Below, in pieces: positions 9,401-19,500 of a stretch of 64,000 bases of DNA. A program made the position numbers and the translations under genes. Position 1 is the stretch's first letter; each line of letters opens with the position of its first letter. The DNA lies in NCBI RefSeq assembly GCF_000981585.1, contig NZ_LN831776.1, forward strand, positions 6,679,187 through 6,743,186. Reading direction: 5' to 3'. Below the pieces are notes generated by a model. That model made no database searches, was not told the DNA's origin, and was given only the letters and a program-made list of their open reading frames with translations. The stretch comes from Paenibacillus riograndensis SBR5. GTDB taxonomy: Bacteria > Bacillota > Bacilli > Paenibacillales > Paenibacillaceae.

Positions 9401-10513
9401 AACTTCGATCCCAGCATCTTCGATTAGAAATTGCAGTCTTTCCTCTGGGCTTTTTATATCCAGCGGCAAATAAGCCGCACCTGACTTCAAGATTCCCAAT
9501 ATGCCCACAGCCATATCGATTGACCGCTCGACAAGCAGCCCCACGATCTGGTTGGCCCCGACTCCTTGATTTCTGAGCACTCTGGCGAGCTTGTTGGCTT
9601 TGGCATTCAAATCTCTGTACGTTATGGATTGGTTGTTGAACTTGACTGCCACGTGGTCCGGAGTCTGGCGAACCTGTTTCTCGAACAGTTCATAGAGCGT
9701 CATGTCTTCCATGTTCTGATAGGTTCGCGTTTGCTCCTTTAAAAGCTTCAGCGATTCCTCCGCCGACAGCAAACTCATAGAACCAAGCTTGATGCTTACA
9801 TTCTCCGCTGCCCCCTTCAGAATTTGGAAATATTGTTTGGCTAGCTGCATTACAAAATTTCTGGTGAAATATTTGAGGTTATATATTAAGTTCAGACTAA
9901 TTCCAGCGTCATCCCGGGTAAAGCCAAAGACAATATTGCTGCCTACATCGGGAATGACCGCATCATTATGGATATTGGTCAGCAAACAAAGCACATGACG
10001 GACAAAAGAAAAATCACGATCGCTGATTGCCTGTACATCTTCGATGATTTTATCGAACGGATAATCCTGATGATCGTACGCTCCCAAGGTGGTTTCCCTG
10101 ACTTGAAGCAGGCTTTCCCTGAACGTCATGCCGGTGGTAAACGTGTCAATAATCGGGACATAATGATTGTACGCCTCGCTGGTGCTGTTCTCGTCCATAT
10201 ATACAGGTGATGCGACAGTGATTATGCTGCTTTCGGTATGCTTTACAATCAGCCACTTCAACGCCGTCAGAAGTATATAGTAAAGAGAATCGTCGGACCG
10301 GTTGCTTAAATGCTGAAGCTGCTGGAACAGTCCATCAGGAATATCCAACCGCAGGCTTTCTTTGCCCTCTATGCCGAGAGCAGATTTGTGAGGGTCAGTC
10401 AGAATCCGGCTGTCTGTCTCGCTTCCAACAACCCTGTTTAACCAGTACTTTTTCTTCTTTTTCATTTCGGAAGTCGATAACAGAACGTTTATATTGGCAT
10501 TTTGAATGGACAT
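3458..10513 (-). CDS. Two-module NRPS: half C - A(Tyr-like) - PCP - C - A - PCP - terminal C-like
   Basis: Second and last synthetase of the line, about 2351 residues. The ATG at 10513 is preferred over an in-frame TTG at 10525, because the only Shine-Dalgarno-like AGGGG directly abuts that TTG. Order (from 10525 numbering): a condensation C-lobe alone (~24-265, no HHxxxDG); A domain ~275-785; PCP with GGHSL; C domain with HHIISDG; A domain ~1315-1830; PCP with GGDSL; and a C-terminal condensation-like domain (~1945-2340) carrying HAVSDG. There is no thioesterase or reductase. Reading the A-domain pocket by eye gives D-G-T-I-T-A-E-V-L-K for the first (one change from the DGTITAEVAK tyrosine code) and D-V-M-I-I-I-A-V-Y-K for the second (hydrophobic, unassigned). 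Release probably depends on the terminal C-like domain. Confidence 0.93.
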   Translation of the reverse strand: MSIQNANINVLLSTSEMKKKKKYWLNRVVGSETDSRILTDPHKSALGIEGKESLRLDIPDGLFQQLQHLSNRSDDSLYYILLTALKWLIVKHTESSIITVASPVYMDENSTSEAYNHYVPIIDTFTTGMTFRESLLQVRETTLGAYDHQDYPFDKIIEDVQAISDRDFSFVRHVLCLLTNIHNDAVIPDVGSNIVFGFTRDDAGISLNLIYNLKYFTRNFVMQLAKQYFQILKGAAENVSIKLGSMSLLSAEESLKLLKEQTRTYQNMEDMTLYELFEKQVRQTPDHVAVKFNNQSITYRDLNAKANKLARVLRNQGVGANQIVGLLVERSIDMAVGILGILKSGAAYLPLDIKSPEERLQFLIEDAGIEVAVSNKQTEEKLKRDGLTVIRLDDDVLLENESDLDLILGRALDHPAYVIYTSGTTGQPKGVIIEHRSISNTIQWRKSEYSFDASDRMLQLFSYIFDGFLTSFFTPIVSGATVVFLDETEARDPLAIIQLITLHKITHFIAVPTLYSALLRNMKPEEAQSLRIVTLAGEKVTPNLLIASKQLHPGMEIVNEYGPTESSVLATLKRDLKPDDTELTIGKPIGNTRVYIVGDNLELKAAGMVGELCISGAGLARGYLHNEVLTRDKFVSNPFEANERMYRTGDLARWTTGGEIEIIGRADTQVKLRGYRIELGEIENRLLEYNGITEAVVALWEDQNDNSRICAYIVCDRVLSALELRESLSKSLPEYMLPTHFFQLEQFPMTPTGKMDRNALRNNQDLKELGARFQHPTNEIESRLVEIWKNVLEVDKVSIHDNFFMLGGHSLKATMLLSRLHKEFQVEIELDEIFEKQTICNLAALIKSKRPGTYSSILPTEKRDYYPMSSAQKRMYALYHLEGESTSYNMPEVMVMEGELDVGQVESVLRQMISRHEILRTSFHMIHHEPVQVVHDTIDFSIDYTEEKIDDIRLEADRFIQPFDLDTSPLFRVKIIKIASRHYLFMFDMHHIISDGISIGLFIKELALLYGNAVLPEPEIQFKDFSVWEKESAENGDFKQQEEFWLKMFKGEVPLLELPVDYKRPVHKSYEGSKIPFTLDKETTRKLKELAGDNGATLYMLLLALFNIMLSKITNQEDIIVGSPVTRRRQVELESVMGMFSNTLAMRNFPAGNKRFKDFLNEVKSSALSAFDNQDYQFEEMISKLDIVRDTGRNPLFDAMLILQNIAVNQFQFGEMKVSFYEHEHNISRFDITLHCLEGLDGLLHCSFEYCTRLFKRETVETMIDYLKAIVNQVIADREIRISDICMVSENAVQQILAFNQTSFDLPADQTIHGLFEEQAKRRGDEPALEFLDQTMSYGELNKRANQLARLLREKGVTAGSVVGLMFERSFEMMIGWLGILKSGGAYLPIDPDYPGERIKFMIEDSGIQLVLTQNIPYNWLDFDGEVIDLNCAGLNNMDGSNLPVINRSSDLAYMIYTSGTTGKPKGTLLEHKGIVNLTASNKEQLKIQDRERVVQFSSISFDVSLMDISMSILLGGTLCLTTKEILNDNSCFEAFLNSNRITAAILPPTYLANLNPNNIHTVDKMITIGSAISSGLVNEWKRKCEYINAYGPTETTVYSSVWIANKQGEVDDPVPIGKPILNTQMYILDKYRNLQPVGIPGELCIGGIGLTRGYWKRPEMTADKIITAADSRIGKVYRTGDLARWLPDGNLEYLGRMDEQVKIRGFRVEPQEIKAELLKIEGIKDVIVTHRKNQLQHASICAYYISAMDYSVTELRKQLLSKLPEFMIPAYFVRMEAFPLTSNGKIDQKLLPVPENSMQRHSGYIPPRNEIELMLAEVWEEVLRLEKVGIEDNFFEVGGDSLKAMQVAAILGKHRLHMEIKDLFHRQKIAELSECVRDLRNNPIVENPVGRIDSSGTEGDASIEVLCSIWLAEIKDQELRHTESIRNAPLVGKHLPAAVQKYHLMNAEKVHTSIPFRSCGDIGKIQKAILRLVNEQVLLRSVIVNDGENTYFYEHGSVYNLPFILIDLSGFDAARRSECLAYLQDHFNKLPFERDNGLLYRLVLVQTAPEDYMLLYSADHAVSDGLSLGIITDQLAAYFAGDSSLPVHSLKHHQNYWDYADQMQKGPQNLSEQQLCGMFRLAAFAAQARELEKYINSKNRHKSTMLDLVIPLRLGNKEKSHWQLALEVMIPLCGKMFGIREVPFWLVNNGRRYEENLYYDIVGDFADVIPVLAGNNQTDSLEKWIQHLVNECVKGNISFVNLMLNGGTAYPFAETSRLLEKLYSGASIMFNYYGVLQSCSEDLTLQEIAVSAEYGERAEDSNGKIGFYVWQGEDYLKLKIILPFEEDRDDLLFVLQEAAGNIQPIVTQRD

Positions 10514-10551
10514 AATCTCGTTCAACCCCTATTCACATACAGGATGATGGA

Positions 10552-13500
10552 TCAAAAATTGAAATCGGCGGCTTCTCTTCTGTTCGGCTTATTAAAGACA
10601 TTCATCAGCTTCAGCTTCTCTTCTTGGCTTAACACTTCAACATCCCCGGCCTCAATTTGCGGGCACGCTGTTACTTGGCCGATTATAGCCAGCAGATAAC
10701 TTTCCAGAATGCTGATCGTCTCCTTGTCATAAGCCAGCGCATTATACACAATGCGTATAATAAAATCCTCCCCCGGCTCGATGATGATACTGAAGTCATA
10801 ATTGGTATGCTCAAGGATTTCGCACCCGGCAATTTGAAATCCGTATTCCATCTGCTGCCCGTCCGTGTCCCTTATTTCCCGGTCCAGAGGATAATTCTCG
10901 AACACCATCACATGATTGATCAAATCCCGGTGCGACCAAGCCTGGATATCGGATAAAGGAACATAACCATATTGCTCAGACGAGATGAAGCTGCTCTGAA
11001 TTTCGCCAGCAAGCTCGTGGAATGTCTTGCCGCTTAATCTGACACGTACAGGAATGGTATTTATAAACAGGCCTACCATCCTTTCGATGCCTTCAATTTC
11101 CGGAGACCTGCCTGAAATGACTGCTCCAAAGACTACATCCTCCGCATTGTCGTATTTAGACAATAAAATCCCCCACACAGCTTGGAAGAAGCTGTTTATC
11201 GTGATCCCGCTGCTGGAGGCAACATGGGTGACGGCTGTCCTGACTTTTTCCTCCAGCTTGATATCCAGTACTGCCAAGCGGAATTCTTTGGACGTCCCTT
11301 CCTTGCGTAACAATTCTTTATATTTATAGTCCTCAAGGTACTGCATCCAGTAAACTTTGGCTTCTTCCTTGTTCTTGCTCGCCAACCAATCCAGATACAA
11401 ACGGTACTGATGAGTTTCCAAGCTGGGCCGAGACCCGGCGTTGAGCTGTTTGTAATGCTCCAACATATCTTTTAATACAATCCCGATACACCATCCATCC
11501 ATCAGAATATGATGAAAGCTCCATAGCATTTGATAAACACTGTCACCGGTCTTAAGCAAGATGGCTCTCATCAGCGGGCCTTGTACCAAATCAAACCTTT
11601 TCTCCCGGTCCAGCGCCTTTAATCTCTCCATGTGTGCCATCTTCTCACTGGACTCCATGTGCGTGATATCCTCGAATTCGAGGTGGAAATCGCTACTCCC
11701 CAGAACAATCTGCAAGGGTCTATGAAGTTTTTTGTAGACAAAGCGGGTTCGCAAAATATCATACTTACCCACGATCAGTTTGAAGCTTTCGTTCAATAAC
11801 TCCTGAATAATGTCACCCTTCAGATCTAAGATACATTGTTCGTGATAAGCGTCGGAGCGCTTGTTCTTAAGCGCATGAAACAGCATGCTTTCCTGCATCG
11901 GAGTCATGGTGTATACATCCGTTATGCCTCCGGGATAAAGCCGGTTTAAATCATCCAGCTCCTCAAAGGTCAACTTCTTGTAAGTCAGATCGGAGGGTGA
12001 GCGCTGAATCCGTTCTTCCCGGGTACAATGCGAGATAATTAGCTTCAGAGAATTCAACAGCAATTCCGCAAACCGTGACATCGTTGCCTCATTGAACTGT
12101 CCGGGATTGTAATCAACCCTAATTTCGACACGATTTCCCACGATCATAGCGTTAATGTCTATGGCATAAGGCCTGTGGGATTCCGGGCTTTCCGTTGACT
12201 CCATGAAAGTGTTACAAATCTCAAACGTACCATACGATGCCTCATTTCCAAATTGGCCCAGGTAGTTAAAGCTAATCTCCGGCATCACATTAAAGTCCAC
12301 CGCTGCTCTGAGCTCGGGCGAGGTCAAATATTTGAGAACCTGATACCCCATGCCCTTATTCGGCGTTTGCCTGATCGTTTCTTTTGTGGTCATAATATGA
12401 AGAGGCAGTTCATGGGAATTCGCAAGCTCCAATACAAGCGGGTAGGTCGAAGTGAACCAGCCCACCGTTCTAGTAATGTCCAGATCCTGAATCAGTGCTT
12501 CCCTTCCGTGCCCTTCCATATTGATGCGGACACGATCGACATTCGCCCACCCCTTTATGGCGGCCCCCAAAGCTGCAAGCAGCAAATCAAGCGTTTCTGT
12601 TTGGTAGGCATCACCCGCATGCCGCAACAAATTCGTCGTTTCTTTCTCCGAAAGAACGGTCTTTGTCTGATAGCGGTCCTTTATTTTTCCGTTGCCGGCT
12701 TCAGAATCTTTGGGCAGTGCCGGAACGGCAATCCGGTTGACGTCCGTCCAATAGGCTAATTCCTGCAGCAGCTTTGGCGAGTTGGCATAAACCTCAAGCG
12801 CTTCGGCCCACTTCTGATAGGAGTCCGATTTTTCAATTAGTCCCGCTTCCTCACCGTTATCCAAGCTCAGGTAGCAGCTCGCAAAATCATCCAGAATAAT
12901 TCTCCATGACACGCCATCAACAACAAGATGATGAATCACAATTGCCAAATAATCACCGTTAGTGGTTTGATATAGCCCCAGCTTGAGCAGCGGTCCTTTT
13001 TCCAGGTCGATACCCTTTTGAATCGTTTTTATGCCGGCATGCATCAGATCCGTATGATCATCGCACCCAGTCAAATCCGTGACCTCCAATGAGAAGAGTT
13101 CCCCTGCCAGCCCCCTGTTGCTTTGCTCAACTCCAGCCTGGCCTGTATGCCTGTAAACCATTCTAAGAGCATCATGATGCTCTGTGATCCTTTGGAAGGC
13201 CTGCCTGATAAACTGCACGTCAAACCTTTCATTGTGCAATAAAATGGATTGATTCCAATGATGCATTTCTGCAAAATTTTGCTCAAAAAACCATTTTTGA
13301 ATGGCTGTCAGCTTCACGGGGCCTTCAATGGTTCCCTGATTATGGCGCTTAATATTTTGCTTTACGAACGGGCTGATCCCCTTGATATTCTGATGCAGAA
13401 AGAGCTCTTTCACCTCAAGGCTTAACCCGTACTTCTTCAGCCGTGACACGATCTGGATGGCTTTAATGGAGTCCCCGCCCAATTTAATAAAACTGTTGCT

Positions 13501-16500
13501 GGTGCCCACCTTATTTATCCCAAGCACCTCTTCCCACACCAGCGCCAGCTTTTCTTCAATGAAATTCTGCGGAGCCGAATATGCGTCTTCCATCTGAAAC
13601 GACTCGAATGAATCGGGAAGCTTTTTTCGGTCTACTTTGCCGCTCGCCGTTAAGGGAATGCTCTTCATCTGCACAAAAAATGAAGGTACCATATGCCTGG
13701 GCAGCAGTCTAGAGAGGCTTTCCCTTAATAATTCGGAATTCATTGGAAAGTCCGCGGTATAGTAGGCACATAGATATCGGCTGTCCGTTGGGCCTGTACT
13801 AATAATGACTGCCGCTTTATTGACGCCTGGCTGCTTTACCAGTTGGTTTTCGATTTCACCAAGCTCAATCCGGTGGCCTCTAATTTTTACCTGATCATCC
13901 ATTCTGCCCAGGAATTCAACATTTCCATCCTGCAGCATCCGCACTAAGTCACCCGTTCTATACATCATTCCGCTTGTCTGGAAAGGATCGGGAACAAACT
14001 TTTCACGCGTCAGTTCCTCACGGTTCAAGTAGCCCCGGGAGACGCCGTCCCCTGCTATGCACAGCTCGCCTGGAATACCAATCCCCTGTAATTTTCCATT
14101 CTGATCCACGACATACAACTGGACATTGAAGATTGGCCCCCCTATGGGTACCGGATTTCGCAGATCTTTATCCGGGTAGTAACGGTAAAATGTACAGGCA
14201 ACCGTTGTTTCGGTTGGGCCGTAAACATTGTAAACTTCCACATCCTCCGCCAGCCGGGAAAAGAACTTTTTGGCGTAAAATGGATCAAACGCTTCTCCGC
14301 CAATGATAAATTTTCTGATTTTAAGCCGGCTCAGGTCATATTCACCCAGAATTTTTAAATGTGACGGGGTCAGCATAATAAAATCGACCTGATTATCGAT
14401 TACTACAGCTTCAAGCAGCGATTCATAACTTACACCGGAATAAATAAATACCTTGTTGCCGGAAATAAGCGGGATATAGATCAAGGTAACTGACAGATCA
14501 AAGGCAATGGAGGAATAGAGCGGAAAATCAACCGCTTCCCCGTGTACATACGTTTTGTCTCCCCACCATACATAGTTCGTCAGGCCCTGGTGTCTGGTCA
14601 TGACCCCCTTCGGCAAGCCGGTTGATCCGGATGTATAGATGATATAAGCCAGATCATCCGGTGAATTCACAGATACTGGATTGCTGTCGTCCCCGCAATA
14701 CCATTTACTGGATGCAGCGTCGATGAATTCCCCCTGGAATTGGCATTTTTCCGCCAATCCCTTATGGGTCAGCATGATTTCCAGATTGCTATCCTTGATG
14801 ATAAAGTTAATTCTCTCCGATGGATAAGTCGGATCAATGGGAACATAAGCGCCCCCCGCTTTCATAACCGCGAACATGGAAATAATCAGCTCAAACGAAT
14901 GCTCCATTAGAATTCCTACTGTCGTATCGGGTTTTACTCCTTTACTTCTTAACATCCGGGCCATTTGATTCGTCTTGCGGTTAAAGTGTTCGTAGGTGAT
15001 GCTTTCGCCTTGGTGAACAAGCGCCACAGCGCCGGGTGTTCTTGCCGCTTGCTCTTCGAACAACTGATACACAGTTTTGCCGCCGGGGTAAGCTGTTGCT
15101 GTATCGTTGAATGTATAGATGAGCCGGTCTGTTTCCTCCTTCGGAAGTAAATCGATGTCGGACAGCAGAACATTGCAATTCTCCACAACCGTTGTCAAAA
15201 TACGGAGGAATCTTTCCGACATCCTGATGATCGTGGATTCCTGAAACAATTTGGCGCAATATTCAAAATTAAGCGTCAAATTCTCAGTGTTCTCTATGAC
15301 CTCGAGAATGAGATCGAACTTTGCAACATCGTTTTTGAATTCGTAACCATTCAGCCTGATATCATCCAGATGTACATCCGGAACAGCTAAATCCAGGCTC
15401 TGCAGAACAAACATGACATCGAACACGGGATTTCTGCTTATGTCTCTTTCGATGCCCAATTTGGATATGAGTTCCTCAAAAGGATAGTCCTGATTCTCAA
15501 AAGCCTCTAACGTATTTTCCTTTACCTCCAATAAAAACTCCTGAAAGGTCTTGTGCTTGGCCGGTTGATTTCTCATTGCCAGTGTATTTACAAACATCCC
15601 TACCATGTTATTGGTCGAATAGTTAAATCTGCCGGCAACGGGTGACCCGATAACGATATCTTCCTGGTTGGAGTACTTGGACAGCAAAATGTTATATGAA
15701 GCCAGCAGCAAGGTATATAGCGTCGTTTTCAACCGGTTCGAAAGCACTTTTAAACCCCGGGTTAAGTCCGAATCCAATGTAACTGAATAACAAGCTCCAT
15801 CAAAGCTTTGCACGGGAGGGCGGGGAAAATCCAGAGGCAGGGTTAAAGACGGGATGTCGTCTGACAACAGCTGCTGCCAGTACTCCCCCTGCTGTCTAAT
15901 CCTTTCATTGCTCAGCATTTCGTTGTGCAGTGCCGTATAATCCTTGTATTGAACCTCTAGTCCAGGCAGATTCTCCCCGCTATACAAGGAAATTAAGTCA
16001 TTACAAAGAATATTGGCCGATATTCCATCGGCAATAATATGGTGCATATCCATAATGACAATGTGTTCATGATCAGATCTGGATACAATATGGACCCTGA
16101 ACAGCGGCGCTTGATTTAATGAAAAGGGCAATATAAACCGCTTAACCAATTCCGGTTCATCCTCATCTTCCGCAATGCTATAAGAGATGCTGAACGGGAT
16201 ATCATCATGAATGACCTGAACAGGCTCATCATGCAAAAGTTCGAACGATGTCCTTAGCGGCTCATGCCTTTTAACAAGCCGTTGAAAGGCTTCCTCCATC
16301 CGTCCAGGATCAAGCTTCCCCTCCACGTGCAGGATGCCGGTAATGTTGTATGCCGTCCCGGCCCCTCCCATTTGTTCAATCGCAAACAACCTTTTCTGGG
16401 AAGAGGATTGCGGATACCAATCTTTTTTCCCAAGTGGCGTGATTTCAGGGAGAAATGATTTCCCCGCACCGTTAATCGCTTTCGCGAGTCCTTTCACGGT

Positions 16501-19500
16501 CGGATGCTCAAACAACATTCTCAGCGAAATGTCAGTACTAAATTCCTTCTGTATGCTGAAAGCCAGCAGTGAGGCTTTTAACGAATTCCCCCCAAGCTCG
16601 AAAAAATCGTCATTGGTGTTGACCAGTTCAAGGTTAAGCACATTTCGCCAAATTTCCGCCAGCCTTTCTTCGGTCTCATTTTCAGGAAGCATGATCTCTT
16701 CCCGCAAGGCTTTATCCTCATCAAAAGCCGGCAGCAGCCTTTCGTTGATTCCCCCTTTTGAATTCAGCGGTATTTCATCTAAGACCATGAAAGCGGAAGG
16801 AATGAAATTCCCCGGGATTCTGGAGAGCAAAAACTTCTTTATTTCCCTAACCTTCGGAATGGAAGTCCCCCGTGGTGTGATGTAGGCCAGTATTTTTTGG
16901 TCCCGCTGAAAAGTACCGGAAGGTTTAACCGTTACTGCAGCATGTCCGATTAGTGGATGAAGCACCAATTGTTCCTGTATGGTATCCAAATTAATCATCC
17001 GGCCATTTTGGGACATAAGGCGGGAATGATGCCCGATCACCTTTATTTCAAAATCTGCTGTATACATAGCCATAATCCCTGTACTCGTGGATGGTTGCTC
17101 CGCAAGAAGCGACGGTTCCGTTAGCCTTGCCAAATACACCTCACCCGGCACGCCTACAGGCGAAGGGTGCATATCCTTATCCAAGATTACGAAGATATCA
17201 GCCTCATCCCATGAAACCCCATATTTATCCAGCTCAGCCCGCAATGCCGCCGCTTGTTCAGTTCCCCTTGTCCGAAGAATCTTCTCTTCTTCCAATGAAA
17301 GCAGAGAGATTTCCTGTAATTTCCGGTCAGGCTGGAGAACCGCCAGCAGAATTCGGTTGAAATAATTAGCCCAACCCGTGATTATCTGTGTATCGAACAA
17401 ATTTGGGTCATATTCAAAATCAATCATAAGCTCATGATCAAGCTCGACAATATTCATACTCAGGTCATATTTCGAGTAACTAACAGGCGATTGAAGAAGC
17501 TCGACGTCCATCCCCGTGAAATCAGGCGTTTCTAACGACTTATCCATATTAAACATCGTATTGATCTGCGGAGGATGAACGGAGCCGTCCAAGGAATGCA
17601 ATTCCTTCATAAGTGATGCATAAGAGTAATCCTGATACTCATAGAGTTCCAATAATTCTTCCATCATGTAGGAAAGATACTCCCGGAAGGTCATTTCAGG
17701 ATTGATTGTAGTAGAGAAAGGAAGAATATTCAGGCAATAGCCGACCAAGTGCTTTTGCCCCATTTGCATCTGCCCTGCAGTAGGAATCCCGACAACCAGT
17801 TCCTTATGATTGGAAATCCGATACAATAGCACCTTGTATGCGCTCAATAAGACTGTAAAAAGTGACACTTTCATGCTTTGGCTAACCGCCTTCAGCTTTG
17901 CGGTCAACGGGATATCAAGTACATACCGGTGTCTGCTGCCCTTTCGTACTCCGGCGGCATCCCTGATCCTGAATGAAGGCAGCTCAAATGCGGGGGTTTG
18001 TACGGAAAACTTGTTTTTCCAATAGGCTGCTGCCTTTTCTTTTGGTTGGGACTCCAACATTCGCTTTTGCCAAATGGCGTAATCCGAGAAGGGTGTGGGA
18101 GTCGGCAGCAGAGAGCGCGTGCCCGTACATTCGGTTGAGTACAATGCAGCAAGCTCCTGCAAGAAAACAATCAACGACCAGCCGTCTGCGATGATATGAT
18201 GGGCGGACAGCGCCAGCAAATACTCATGTCTGGCTGTAGCCAGCACCCGAAGCCTGATTAACGGCCCCATTACAGAATCAAAAGCAGCTGCGTTTTCCTT
18301 CAAAAGCGCTTGATTAATCGCTTCATCACCCAAGGCGCTATAGTCTGCCAAAATGTCAGCAAAAAAAATGTCTGCATTTGCATGACTTGCAACTATTTGC
18401 TCATTCCCGTCTGCGCTTATGGTTGAGCGCAAGCTTTCGTGACGGTTCAACACTTTATGATAGGCAGTTTCAAGCGCAGCCTTATTCAGCTCTCCCCGCA
18501 AATATAAACCAACGGTCTCATGGTGTACGACACCATGGGTGTCATTGGAATGAATGACCAGGCTGATTTGCTGCTGCTCTTCGGTTAATTTGAGAACTTG
18601 GGGTGCCCTGGTTAAGCTCTCCCGGGCAGGTCCGGAAGGCAGCGGCTTTGGCTGATACCCGCCCCTTGGCCGGTTATCCGGACCCGGGAGGAAACCCGCC
18701 GCCTGCATTTCCCCGATGCTTTGCTTAACGGCGTCAACGATATATTGAATATCCTCATCCGTGTGGGCTGTGGAGATAAAGCAATTTCTTCCTTCCCAGA
18801 TGTAAAGGCCTTTGTTAAGCAATAAATAATAAAAGAGCTCCAGATCCCCGCGCAATACGAACCTGAACAGCGATCCAAAATGAACAACATCCACAGGTAC
18901 ATTCTGCTCCCTGAAATAGGTGTTCAATTCACCGGCAAGCCGGGCAGTACGAAAATTGAGATTGGCCTGCAGCTCCGGCCCCATTCTTTCAAGATGGGTC
19001 AGCACAGCCAATGCTGCGTTCATTGCAAGGGGATGCTGGCAGAAGGTTCCCGCAACAAACGTTCTGCGTTCTTCATGAGCCGGCTGTGAATCATCGTGAA
19101 ATTTCCAGGCGCCTCCATCAATACCATTCATAAACCGGTCTGTTCCGGCAACTACACCGATTGGCAGCCCGCCGCCGATGACTTTGCCATAGGTAGCCAG
19201 ATCAGCCTTAATATCAAACAGAGCCTGTGCTCCTCCAGGGTGCATCCGAAACCCTGTAATGACTTCGTCAAAAATGAGCGCAGTTCCTGACATAGAGGTT
19301 ATTTCTCTGATCTTTTTCAGAAATTCTACCGGCTGAAGATCAGGTCTGCGGCTCTGCACAGGCTCCACCAAGACTGCCGCCAGCTCATTTGCATGAGCTT
19401 CAATGATTTCTAATGCCTCACCGGTTCCATAATTAAGCACAATGATGTCTTCGACCATGTTGTGATTGATACCGGGAGCAATAGGCTGTGCACCTGCCTT

